Source: Planococcus citri
Lineage: Eukaryota; Arthropoda; Insecta; Hemiptera; Pseudococcidae
DNA length: 64,000 nt
Direction of reading: 5' to 3'
Assembly: GCF_950023065.1 (NCBI RefSeq)
Contig: NC_088680.1
Coordinates: 15,922,559 to 15,986,558, forward strand
The notes under the pieces were generated by a model, which was given only the letters and a program-made list of their open reading frames with translations, did no database searches and had not been told where the DNA came from. Position numbers and translations under genes: made by a program. This document shows positions 34,547 to 44,457 of this stretch, piece by piece (within the stretch, counting starts at the first letter, position 1; the number at the start of each line of letters is the position of its first letter).

Positions 34547-35062
34547 TCAGCGCACCGCCATTCGTGCTAAAGGCCTAAGTCGCTGTAGTTTTGTTTCAGT
34601 AGCTGTTTGAATTAACTGCCAAATTAGAGTTGAGACTGCCGAACTTGCAAGGTTAATCAATAAATATTCACGAAAGGTGATTGTTTTGTAAAGATATAGT
34701 TTGAACGCTTCCATTTCTCTTTCCAACCTCTCGTATTCTGTTTTGTCTTCATTTTCCTGTAAAAGTGTCACCTCTTCTTTGCACGATCTTTTTTTAACAA
34801 TCTCATCGGCAAAGTTTCGTTTCAAATCTCCTATTTCTCTCTTCAAATTCTGACATTCTACTCCACAATCGGATTCAGCAGCTCGTCTGTAACGCCTCGT
34901 ATCTTCTTCGTATCGTTGTTGTTCTTTCTCTATGGCAGGATCACGTTTCAAATCTTCGATATGTTTTTTCAAATCAAGATATTCTTCTTTGCCGTCAATT
35001 TCATCACCATAGACAAGAAATAACACTGTGACGCGAACCGCAAAATTCGTCCACATTTTCAT
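34547..35062 (-). CDS. Family A protein, copy A4
   Basis: 171 residues. Signal-like segment 1-22 (MKMWTNF, VTVLFLVYGD). Furin-type RYRR at 57-60. CGVEC (Cys66, Cys70). KRSCKE (Cys94). Coil to about 130. The C-terminal hydrophobic segment (about 131-152) is weaker than in the other copies, with Ser, Thr and Gln, and is followed by a basic tail, so membrane anchorage is less certain. Start set at the aligned ATG (35062); the open frame upstream is leader. First of the minus-strand copies. Confidence 0.78.
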   Translation of the reverse strand: MKMWTNFAVRVTVLFLVYGDEIDGKEEYLDLKKHIEDLKRDPAIEKEQQRYEEDTRRYRRAAESDCGVECQNLKREIGDLKRNFADEIVKKRSCKEEVTLLQENEDKTEYERLEREMEAFKLYLYKTITFREYLLINLASSAVSTLIWQLIQTATETKLQRLRPLARMAVR

Positions 35063-35460
35063 TTTATCGAAATAGACATAAAATGTACTCGAGGTAAGTT
35101 TATTGAAACAAACGTAGCCTGAACTTTTCCGCTGACTTAAACACGCGAAACCAAATTTTCTGAGCAACATCAACACCTACTGGCTTACATGAACCACGTA
35201 CAATGATGAAAAGGACCACTCTGTTTACGCATGATTTCATCCGTTACCATGCCACTGCCTGGGCAACTCATCAACAAATCATTCACCATGCATTAGGTAG
35301 GTAGGTGGATTGCTGAAAATATGGGTTGTTCCGGGATTACGGAAATCGTCTGCCAAAATTCAACTGTAGATGATAGCACTCGAGGAGACGAACAAAAAAC
35401 GGTATTAATATTATTACTGGTTGCCTACTCTTCAAATAGAAGGAGCTATGTCCTGTGAAA
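35063..35460 (-). promoter_or_regulatory. Upstream and leader region of A4
   Basis: Contains the family A leader in degraded form (AAAATTTGGTTTCGCG, TTCAGGCTACG, TTTCAATAAACTTACCTCG on the minus strand). Further upstream is the GATTTGTTGATGAGTTGCCC module seen before A1. Confidence 0.5.
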
Positions 35461-35654
35461 AACTCGAAATTCACTCATAGTAAAACTAATTTTTAAAAAT
35501 AATAGTTTAGCCTGAATCAATTCTCACAAGTTTTTCATTGAAATGGAATATTTTTTCATAGGAGGTAAACCAACCAATGAAGTACGTACTTCCTGTTTTT
35601 AGCATACTTACCATACAGTGAATATATAAAATTACCAGAATCTGTATGTTCAAC

Positions 35655-36400
35655 TTATAAAGTTTTTAAAGGTATTTCATTCCAAAAATTAACCCTTCTT
35701 TTTGTGATTGATTTGCTAGTTTTTGGTAAGGTAAGGTAGCCATGCTCTGTAGTATTGATGTGGATAGTTTTCCTATCCAGTTTTATGAATTCATGTACCT
35801 CAATTTCAACATTTTCATATTTTAAGGAAAATATATCACATGGAGAAGTAGCCATTATCAATGAGATGTAGAATTGGATGACCCTATCTATACAATTTTT
35901 TAAAGGTGATGAGGGTAGCCCCGAAAAGGGCTGTTTAAAATTCGTCATCACAAATAGCACAATACCTTAATAAGAACTTGATACCATTCATGGAATGGTC
36001 ACCATACACACACATGAAGACATCCTAATCCTCATCATCAAAAACGAAACTCAAATGTAAAACTGACATACTATTCCAAAAGTCTAATTTTCTTTGTGTA
36101 ATGTGTATTATAACGTTCATTCTGATTCTCAGGTAATTTACAACTAAAATATCGGGTGTTAATTACCATGGAATTATTGTACCCCTGTTCAAATTTTTCA
36201 ATCTTATAGTCTACATGTTCTTCGCAAGGTAATTCAGAAATTTCCAGAAGGGGGTAGGATTACCACTGTCATAGTGAAAATGTAAATTGTAACCTTCAAA
36301 GCACACTTTCACACCAACCCGAGTTCTTCCAGAAGTTAATTTTTAGTCAACTTACGCATAATAGTTTTCGTCAAAAATAACAGTTGAACCGGCTATTGTT
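35655..36400 (-). pseudogene. Degraded coding-like segment, unidentified
   Basis: On the minus strand there are several short frames that look protein-like but are interrupted: a frame near 36310-36200 with VKVCFEGYNLHFHYDSGN, a shifted frame near 36230-36060 (EELPCEEHVDYKIEKF approximately), and a frame 35960-35655 ending NFWNEIPLKTL. No family was recognised with confidence. They may be parts of one decayed gene of a mobile element or virus. LINE debris follows directly at the upstream end. Confidence 0.3.
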
Positions 36401-36402
36401 AA

Positions 36403-37212
36403 AAGGTTTCCTTCATTCTATCTCTCCGGGCAGCGGGCCCGGTCCCTTGGCTTCTGGTGTTATTCGGGGTTACGCATCATCAAACCAGTGTGTCAGTCGA
36501 CAGAGTCTGTCTTCGGGTTTCACACTGTTTGCCATTCGCGTCCTGATGGCATGCGGATACGCAACAGAGGTCACTGCGGATTGGGACTCGTCGCTGTCCA
36601 AGGCTCATAGGCGGCCATTGCGGGGTTTAGGGAAGTCTCTCATTCTTGAAGCCTCTTGTTGTTTTAGGTGAAGCCTCTCTGCCTCTTGTTGTTTCTAAGT
36701 CTCTCGTTGTTTTTGAAGTCTCTAGTTGTCTTTGAGGCTTTTGTTGTTTTTGAAGTCTCTTGTTGTTTTTGTAAATATGTTATACATTACGTTATGTTTA
36801 CATTATGTTATATGTTATGTTTATGTGCTAAATACTCAATCTGCTGTTGGAACTGTTCTAGGTAGAACCACACTCCGCTGTAAACCTTGCTGTCTGGAGG
36901 CAAGACACCATTCGTCGGTAGCCACCGAGTTTGGCCCGCTGCTGGGTGCCTCTACCAAGGGGCAGAACATAAAATAAATAAATAAATAAATTGAAATTCT
37001 CGGCACCTTCTCCCGGGGCCGAGGATCCCTTGTGCGAGTTGTCCCGCATGAGTTGTGGTTTTCAGGTTTTTGGGCTTGGGACTTTCGGCCATGTTGGGTG
37101 AAGTGAGCATGAGGTGGTCTGAGCGGCTGGTGAGGTTGGTGTTTAGGAGAAACGAGCAGTTTTGAAGTGCAGTATGATAGGAAAACTACAAAAAAAAAAA
37201 AAAAAAAAAAAA
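36403..37212 (+). mobile_element. Truncated non-LTR retrotransposon or SINE-like debris
   Basis: A GC-rich island in an otherwise AT-rich region. 36403-36665 is GC-rich, without a long frame. 36640-36770 is a simple repeat around GAAGTCTCTTGTTGTTTTT. Then comes a segment ending AGAACATAAAATAAATAAATAAAT (36966-36990), the type of tail seen on LINEs. A second GC-rich piece (TTCTCCCGGGGCCGAGG) ends in a poly(A) of about 20 at 37189-37212. Two retroposed pieces, or one with an internal tail. No reverse transcriptase frame. Confidence 0.55.
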
Positions 37213-37930
37213 GGTAACCGTTCCACTAAAAGTGGTTCTGAGATAATCGAAAAAAACTGTCTCATTCTTCACAGCATCAACCAAATTTGATGAAATTTTA
37301 ACCATAGATAGATTTCAACATCCTTCAACCACTACCGATATCAAATTTTCCCTGATCCCCCCTCAAAAAGCACCAGCCCCCCTCAAAAATCGGGAATGGT
37401 GCCCTTTTAACACTCAACGAAAAAAAAAATGTGTTTTTTTCATCAGAAAAATTGAAATAAACATCCATTGTTATATTCAATCCGAAAGTTCATGACATGT
37501 TACTGAAAGGAAATTTCATCCTCTACAATTTTGTTCATGACCATTTTTATTGTAGAATGTACCATTTGCCCAGAAAATCAACTTTATTGTCAAAAGATGA
37601 GAAAATCAACTTTTTTGCAAATATGAGTTTTGAATTCACATTTTTTGACATTAAAGTTGATTTTCTGGGCGAACGGTACATTCTACAATAAAAATGGTTA
37701 TGAACGAAATTGTAGAGAATGAAATTTCCTTCCAGTAAGATGTCACAAATCTTTGGAATGAATACCTTTTAACACTAACTGCATATTTCGATCGCCCATA
37801 AACCATAGAAAAAATTGTGGATTGAGTACTTTCTATAGTTCCTCAGATGTGTCTACCCTTCAAGAATATGACCTAGTGCATAACTCATATACCTCAAAAA
37901 AGTGGAATGATGCCCTTTTAACAATAGCAG
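37213..37930. repeat. Diverged repeats and a 253-bp hairpin
   Basis: The phrase GGAATGRTGCCCTTTTAACA occurs near 37394 and 37903, so flanking modules are related. Between them, 37493-37745 is a hairpin with arms of about 90 bp (ACTGAAAGGAAATTTCAT against ATGAAATTTCCTTCCAGT; coordinates sum to 75238), likely a miniature element. Confidence 0.6.
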
Positions 37931-38580
37931 GTTCAGTTATTCTTTCAGTCAATGAGACTTCACAGTTTTCAAGTTTTTACTTGAGGTTGTGTGCATGAAT
38001 CTTGGAAATAATTATATGGTTGAAAAGAGGAAAAAATTTCCTTTCCAACGATGTAATAACATTTCACATTACTCGTCGTAGTTATTGAGAAAAAACAGTT
38101 AAAAATTCAACCAATGAGAAAACGCCATTCACCCAGCTTATTTTTTCATTACACTGTATAGTTTTCTGCCTTTTTACTCGAAATCTCTATATGTGATTTT
38201 GATAAATGATTATACATTTGGAAAGAGAAAAAAATTCCTTTCTAATTGTATAAACACATCGTAGATTCCTCGTGATAGTTTTCAAGAAAAAACTGTTGCG
38301 AATTCAGCCAATGAGGAGGCTCCATTCACCCAGCTTATTTATTCATAATCATAACACTGCATAGTTTTGAAATTTTTTTACTTGAGATCTGTATAGGTAC
38401 TCAATTTTAAAAAATGATTATATCATTGGAAAGAGGAAAAAATTTCCTTTCCAATGGTATAAAAACATTGTTATAGGTTTCCTATGCTAATTTTTATGTA
38501 ATAACGTTTTAATTTTCAACCAATCACAGGGCTCCATTCATTATAACTACTTACTACAAATGATCTTTCTACTGAAAAAA
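37931..38580 (+). promoter_or_regulatory. Three tandem CCAAT-containing units of about 200 bp
   Basis: Three diverged units contain GGAAAGAGGAAAAAATTTCC-type sequence and then CCAATGAGAAAACGCCATTC, CCAATGAGGAGGCTCCATTC or CCAATCACAGGGCTCCATTC. Two of the three end in ACCCAGCTTATT. They precede the TATA box at 38811. CCAAT boxes of this spacing are common in histone and other strong promoters, so a regulatory role is plausible but inferred. Confidence 0.5.
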
Positions 38581-38810
38581 CGATCTCTTTTCTCTGAACA
38601 CTGTTTTTTTAATACTGAGATTATATTTGTAGATCTTAAAAAATATTCTGGGTAAAATAACCTTTATTATGGTATCAAATTCCCTATAAATCATAGCAAC
38701 TTGAATAACATTTTGATAAAACAACAGTAAGGCTATTAAACAACACCAACGCTAAAACTGGTTCTCCAGTAGTTAGATCTGCACTTTCACTACTTTTAAG
38801 TGAGTTTTAC

Positions 38811-38820
38811 TATAAATATA
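38811..38820 (+). promoter_or_regulatory. TATA box TATAAATATA
   Basis: Followed by about 80 bases to the first family-independent ATG at 38902. A start site about 30 bp downstream, near TTTACTGATCACTTGC, would be usual. Confidence 0.55.
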
Positions 38821-38901
38821 ACAGGCTCCACATTTTACTGATCACTTGCTACAGAAGACTTGACTTCTCCAGAGTTCCTGTTTTTGTACGTTGCTGTTAA
38901 G

Positions 38902-39183
38902 ATGTTATCCAGATTTGCTGTGTTTACTAAAGAAGTGAAAGACGCTGGCTGTGCATTTGCTATGAAAATAGAAGAAGCTTGGCAGAAAATGGTTCAAGGC
39001 AAAAAAGAAAAAGAAAACCTTCCTCTAGAAGGAGAGGATCTTGTTCATTTCAATGAGTTGGTGGCCCATTATGAGAATTCGCGAGCTGAAGTGAGAAGAA
39101 AACCCAAGTTTTATAAAAAAAACTTAGCTTTGGCTGAAACCCTGGATATATTCATTGAAAACAAAGAGTCTTCCTACCAATAA
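38902..39183 (+). CDS. Hypothetical 93-residue protein of the stem-loop locus
   Basis: Unrecognised, charged and probably soluble protein: MLSRFAVFTKEVKDAGCAF, then a Lys/Glu-rich helix (KKEKENLPLEGEDLVHFNEL), a basic stretch (RAEVRRKPKFYKKN) and an acidic end. No signal peptide or membrane segment. The first ATG after the TATA box is chosen; an upstream TTG at 38860 is ignored. It is not a histone fold by eye. It ends in two successive TAA codons. A second short frame and a histone-type stem-loop follow, suggesting one transcript. It may be an intact small gene or part of a decayed larger one. Confidence 0.45.
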   Translation: MLSRFAVFTKEVKDAGCAFAMKIEEAWQKMVQGKKEKENLPLEGEDLVHFNELVAHYENSRAEVRRKPKFYKKNLALAETLDIFIENKESSYQ

Positions 39184-39196
39184 TAAGACTTTTAAA

Positions 39197-39334
39197 ATGA
39201 GGATCTTTCCACCTAGTGGAGACCAAGACTACATTCGTGAAATGGATTTGAAAATATTGTACCTTTTCTACCTTGATCCTGAAAAAGCATATCAACAATA
39301 TGTCAGAATGGTAGATATTGTTCTGACCTTGTAA
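39197..39334 (+). CDS. Short ORF between the 93-residue ORF and the stem-loop
   Basis: 45 codons from ATG 39197 to TAA 39332, in a different frame from the preceding ORF: MRIFPPSGDQDYIREM, then a region of hydrophobic and aromatic residues (KILYLFYLDPEKAYQQY). The frame is open upstream past the end of the preceding ORF, so a frameshift between the two could mean one original protein. Its stop lies 12 nt before the stem-loop, the position expected in histone mRNAs. Not recognised. Confidence 0.35.
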   Translation: MRIFPPSGDQDYIREMDLKILYLFYLDPEKAYQQYVRMVDIVLTL

Positions 39335-39346
39335 ATCACTTGAAAC

Positions 39347-39362
39347 GGCCCTTTTCAGGGCC
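39347..39362 (+). terminator. Histone-type mRNA 3' stem-loop
   Basis: ACGGCCCTTTTCAGGGCCAAC: a six-base-pair stem GGCCCT/AGGGCC with a TTTC loop, matching the replication-dependent histone stem-loop (GGYYCTTTTCAGRRCC) with a compensated pair and the expected A-rich flanks. It is followed by AACAAAAATATT. In metazoan histone genes SLBP binds this hairpin and processing by U7 snRNP occurs just after it. No histone ORF lies upstream in this window. Confidence 0.7.
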
Positions 39363-40269
39363 AACAAAAATATTTCTTCTCAATATTGTGGTTAAACACT
39401 GCTGCCTTGGGGTGGCTTTTTAAAAATTAAAAAAGGTAATCGGACAAAAATGTCTATTAAAAAATCCTCCCAAAGAAATATATGAAAAGTCCAAAATTTT
39501 TTCCAAGTTTTAAATCACTCGTGATCGCCAAATAAGTGTACCCAAGTGCCCCATATACTACTACTACTGCCTCTTCATGGTCAAATTTTGAACACCAGCA
39601 TCGAAAAGCTGTAACTGGTTTGAGCACCTATGTGACCCACTCTGACAAAACTGACAATTTCGACAAAATTTCAAAGAATGTTTTTTTCTCAAAAATCTAA
39701 TATTTGAATAACCCTTAAAATTTATTTTAAACATCATTTTTTTTGGAAACTTTTTTTTTGTCAAAATGGTTGGTTTTGTCAAAGCGAGTTACCTATAGGT
39801 GGCTGAATATTGAAATCAGGATTGTAAAAACCCAGCTAGCAATGTATCAGCTACTCTATAGATAGTGTAGAAAGCAATGGGAAACTACTATTGTGTAGGT
39901 TATTTTTCCCGCCCTGCAACTTTTGGTTCAAGATTTTTTCAGTATAAGTATTTCAATTTTTAGGTAGTTTTTGATAACTGGTTACAAATTAATGAACCGG
40001 TTTCAAAAAATTCATATCACGTTTTTGTCGCCTTAGTGTGTAAAGAATGCATTGCGCCAGTAAAAGCCGGGTCGAACTTTTCGACCAAACCAGGTTTTCA
40101 ATTTGTGGACACCCTGAGCATATAGAGATGAAATTTTCAAAATTTTGCTACTCAACATCGCTTCATTCATCTTGCTAGCTCTTTCCACTTATAGGTACAT
40201 TAAAGCCACCAGGGAATACTCTCAATGTCATAATGGTATTAACCTTTGGTATCGTAATCGTATTTCATT
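39363..40269. other. Non-coding region
   Basis: No supported gene. About 39955-40015 is a stray piece of the 32-33.7 kb tandem repeat (TTTTTGATAACTGGTTACAA). Confidence 0.4.
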
Positions 40270-40943
40270 ATTGTAATAATGAAGAAAAACAACAGCAATT
40301 TATTCTCCAGGGTTCATGATTTGAAAAATTCAATAATACAAAACAAATAAAAACTAAATCCGAAAATAATTGTGCAATACTTTTTAAAAAATAAGAAAAA
40401 CATGAATTTACAAAAGAGTAATTTTTGTAACCACATTTTTTTTTGCTGATGAGGCAAATTTTGGAAAAAGAAAAACAGAAAAATCTGTTCGAATTATTGC
40501 AAAAATGCAGAGCCATCAAATTTATAATAAGTAATAATTTTGCAAATTAAAATCCCTGATTGAAACAAAAATTTAAAAATTCCATTACATTTCCATGACT
40601 TTTCAAGAATGCTAAATTTTTAGACTTTTTACAGTTTTCCAGAGACTGAAAAGTTGTCAATTTTAGATTGAAAAGTTGATTTGAAGCGTCATCCAAAATC
40701 TAGTACAATTCAAGAAATTGCCCAAAAATAAAATTTGAACGTGCAATAAATTAAATTATCACAAAATTGTCGGAAACTGACATAAAAGCGTTGAATTCAC
40801 GAAAGTCTTCATAGTAAAATACTTAGTATAATAAAATTTTCCATAAAGCAATTCTTTTCAAATTCCTGAAAAAATATTAAAAATAAAAAAAATCATCAAG
40901 AAATCGATTCTAAATCCAAAAAATATACCTAATCGAAAATCCA
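40270..40943 (-). other. 3' flank of A5, shared module
   Basis: Closely matches the A4 3' flank (CAGGGTTCATGATTTGAAAA; AACTAAATCCGAAAATAA; AAACAGAAAAATCTGTTCGAA). Part of it (TATGATTTGAAAAATTCAAT to AACTAAATCC) recurs at 61115-61160 next to C4. Confidence 0.55.
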
Positions 40944-41444
40944 CTAACGATGTTCTAATGAATGAATTATACCTCCAGCAATTAAACCAATACACAGGAA
41001 AAATATAAACGCGGCTATTGCAATTGCAAGTTGATACAACAGATATTCACGAAGGGTGAGTGTTTTGTCAAGATATTTTTTCATCATTTCCATTTCATTC
41101 TCCAAGTACGCATACGATCCTTTTTTGTGTTCATTTTCCCGTAAACGTGTCAGAGTTTCTTTGCAGGATTTTCTTTCAACAATCTCATCGGCAAGGTTTC
41201 GTTTCAAATCTGCTATTTCTTTTTTCAAATTCTGACATTCTACTCCACAATTCGATTCAGTAGCTCTTTTATATCGCCTCGTATTTTCTTCGGCTCGTTG
41301 TTGTTCTGTCTCTACGGTAGTACCACGTCCCAAATATTTGATTTGGTTTTTCAAATTAGCATATTCTTCTTTGACGTTAATTTTATCACCGTGTACAAGA
41401 TATAATACTGCGACGCAAACCGCAAAATTCATCCACATTTTCAT
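40944..41444 (-). CDS. Family A protein, copy A5
   Basis: 166 residues. Signal-like segment 1-22 (MKMWMNFAVC, VAVLYLVHGD). Furin-type RYKR at 57-60. CGVEC (Cys66, Cys70). RKSCKE (Cys94). KKGSYAYLENEMEM coil resembling A2. Strong membrane segment at about 134-158 and a short tail. The aligned ATG at 41444 is the start; the longer upstream open frame is leader sequence. All conserved family features are kept. It lies at the boundary between the family A and family C arrays. Confidence 0.82.
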   Translation of the reverse strand: MKMWMNFAVCVAVLYLVHGDKINVKEEYANLKNQIKYLGRGTTVETEQQRAEENTRRYKRATESNCGVECQNLKKEIADLKRNLADEIVERKSCKETLTRLRENEHKKGSYAYLENEMEMMKKYLDKTLTLREYLLYQLAIAIAAFIFFLCIGLIAGGIIHSLEHR

Positions 41445-41930
41445 TATAGGTATCGAAATACGAGTAGACACAAAATGTATCTGAAGAAAGTTTATAAAAA
41501 CAACGTTCGAAGTGATTTTTAGCCCAAACTTTACCACTGTCTGAAAAACGCGAAAGCAAATTTACAGAGCAACAGCAATACCTATGTATTTGTTTAAGCG
41601 AACCACTTGCAATGATGAAATTAACACTTAAATCGTGTCTACATGTACCTGTACTGTAGGTAGGTACCTTTGTTGATTACAAAAGGTTATTACCCCTGTA
41701 TACATTTTGCTGCTGACATCATTCTCAGTTGTTTGTTCATTCATAATTCCATCCCTTACAATGCCACTTGACATCTCATCAATAAATCATTATCCTTATC
41801 GCTGACAAACATTCACCTAGTGAGCCCCTAAACTACTTTATAACTTCTCAGCACATCGTTTTCCATGCAGTGGGCAGACTGCCGGAAATATTCTGACAGA
41901 AAACTATCGCAATTCAAGATTTTGTACGTA
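41445..41930 (-). promoter_or_regulatory. Promoter and leader of A5
   Basis: On the minus strand: TAGACACGATTTAAGTG, then ATTGCAAGTGGTTCGC, a leader with GGGCTAAAAATCACTTCG and TATAAACTTTCTTCAG, then ATACATTTTGTGTCTACTCG. This matches A2 and the family C genes. Confidence 0.6.
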
Positions 41931-44457
41931 GTTTCACAATTTTTTAGAAATTTTTTCATCGTCTTTGAGCATTGATGACTTCTTAAACTGTTTTACGCAA
42001 GAAAATGAACGCACTTCATTTTTTCCAAACAAAAATAACTTAAGTAACCAAAAAAGCTACAAAACGCGAGCAAAAAATTACAGCACAGAAAAAAAATCCC
42101 CAAAAATGCAGACAATTACAAATTAAAATATTCGGATTTTCAATTTTAAAAAGTTGATCTATTTCATATTTTTGATAAAAAAAAAGCGAGACACTTTTCT
42201 GTCGTTTTGGCTACAAAAAGGAAATTTTTGAAGTTTCTGGCAAAAAAAAAAACAATTTTTGGCAAAAAGTGAGACTTCAAAAATTTTGAACAAAAAGAAG
42301 GGATTTTTGACAAATTGTTGGTCAGAAAGAGTGAGACTTTGCAAAATAACGTCAAATTTTCGCAATTTTGAGCAAAAGCGAGAATTTTTGATCAAAAAGC
42401 AAGAGACGTTTGACAATTTCAGCAAAATAAATGCAGAACTTTTTTAGAAATTTTTGGCAAAAAGGCGATATTATTGGATGTATTATTTTGTGGAAAAAAG
42501 TGAAAATCATTAACAGCAATAATTTAAGAAAATTGTTGGGCATTATTTGCAAAGAATTTTTTTTGAAAAGCAAAACATTTTTGCAGCTTTTATGTGAAAA
42601 AACAGACTTTGTGGTATTTTTTTTGGGGCAATTTTATGCAATTTTGGACCCCTTTGGCAATTTTTCTAAGAAACGACAATTTTGAAAAATTGAGAATTAT
42701 TGAGTATTTTCAACAAAATGCAAGACTGAAAATTTTAGCAAAAAGCTTTCAAATGGGACACCGTTTTCAATTACTTATTCTTATACAAGTTCAACTGATT
42801 TTTCACGATTTTCAGAAAATTCTTTACATCATGTAATGCAAATTTTATAATATTTCATCGAATTTTTTCGTCAACTTTTTCATCAATATGAGTGATTTTC
42901 AACCATTTTAACTAATTTTCGTCGATTTTCAATCATTTGGAAGTCAATTTTGCACAATTTGTCAGGAATCACTAGAAAAAAATCGTCCTCAAAATTGCAA
43001 AATTATCAATTTTTTTAATCAAAATTATTAAAAAATATCATCTTTTTGTTCAAAGCAGCAAAAAATATCATCTTTTTGTTCAAAGCAGCAAAAAATTCTT
43101 CTTTTTAGGCAAAAACTGTAAAAAAAGAGTAGAAAGTGGGTAGACACATGTTTTGTTAAAACTGCCAAAAAATGTTTTTTCGCCAGAATCGCAGGGAAAT
43201 ATTTTTTTGCTCGAGATTTCCCAAAAAGTTTTGCTTTTTTTCCTAAACAGCTAAACTGCAATATGAGTCACACTTTTTTGTAAGAATTGCAAAAAAAATC
43301 ATTTTTTGTGCACACAAATTTTTAAAAAAATTATGTTTTTTTGTAAAAATTGTCAGAAAGTTTAGTTTTTTTTAGCCAAAATACCAAATTTCTCATCATA
43401 TTTTGCCTTAATGTCTCATTTTTTAGTTCGTTAAAATTTGGGGGGAAAAACATTACAGTACTTTTTCATTTACCAAAATTGCAGGTGTTTTGTTACCGAA
43501 ATTGCAAAAAATCCCGTATCCTTTCAAGCCATTTATAAGATAATGTTGTATGTAGTTTTTTATGTGATTTTTTCACGTACGTATTCATTTTATTTTCTAA
43601 TTTTTTTTTCATAATTCAACATTTTGCAGATATTTTGTTCGATTTTGAAATAGGTACTTCATCGATTTTCATTCAATTTGAACCATTTTTATGACATTTC
43701 AAAAAAATTTAAGCAATTTTATCAAAATTTTTGTTCAACTACGCGGATTTCTTCATCCATTTATCGTAATTTTAGGCTGGGAGGGTCAATTTTGCAATTT
43801 TTTATATGTAATAAATTAAATAAATTTTCCATTTTTGACAATTATCATTCGAGACAAGTTTCGGTTGTTTAATTGGGATGAAATAAAGTAAAAATAAAAA
43901 AAAGGTTGAAAAATAATGAAAATAAACTCAAAATCAAATTCTTTTTTCAGGAGTACAAAATTCACTTTTTTTCGGTTTATTCTCAAATACTGAAAACTCG
44001 ATCAGTTCAAAATGCAGAAAATTCTATCTAAAAATCTTCAAAACATTCAAAAATCAACTCAAAATGTGATAAAAACTAGAAAATTATCATGACATTGCCA
44101 GAAAACTGATTTTACCTATAACTGATTCTTTCAACTTATTCTCTTTAAAATTACCGCGGCCACAAAGCCTCCATCAATTGGGTTAATTTTAACAAAATGA
44201 CAATTTTAAAATACTCCCAACTGGGTAATCATTGCTTATAAAATTCTCTATAAAAATAGAATTAAAATGAAAAAAAAAAACACTTGATTATTTCAATAAA
44301 GCAATTTTTTAATTTTTAAAAATATCTACATTTATCTAAAAACATCCAAAATACAATAATTATAAATCCATTAAAAATAGTCAAATATGTACCTCACGTC
44401 ATGATATTTTGTTAAAATGAAAATAGGTAATCATTTCAATTCAACAGCCTCAATGGC
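41931..44457. repeat. Low-complexity spacer, GGCAAAAAGCGAGA repeat family
   Basis: Mostly diverged short units such as TTTTTGGCAAAAAGCGAGAC, CAAAATTGCAAAAAATC and TTTTTGGCAATTTTTC, with a strand switch in the middle. Equivalent stretches separate the other family C genes (45.6-47.0, 47.5-49.5, 51.8-52.7, 54.4-56.4 kb). Frames here are composition artefacts. About 44100-44457 is the shared 3' flank of family C. Confidence 0.65.

Noticed and set aside
35912..35940. A second histone-like hairpin on the minus strand (AGCCCTTTTCGGGGCT)
   Set aside because: It has a G-T pair and a changed loop-closing base, lies inside an open frame, and has no stop codon just upstream. Chance is more likely.
36384..36977. 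ORFs in the GC-rich island
   Set aside because: No reverse transcriptase, endonuclease or gag-like motif is seen; the frames overlap simple repeats. Treated as retroposon debris.
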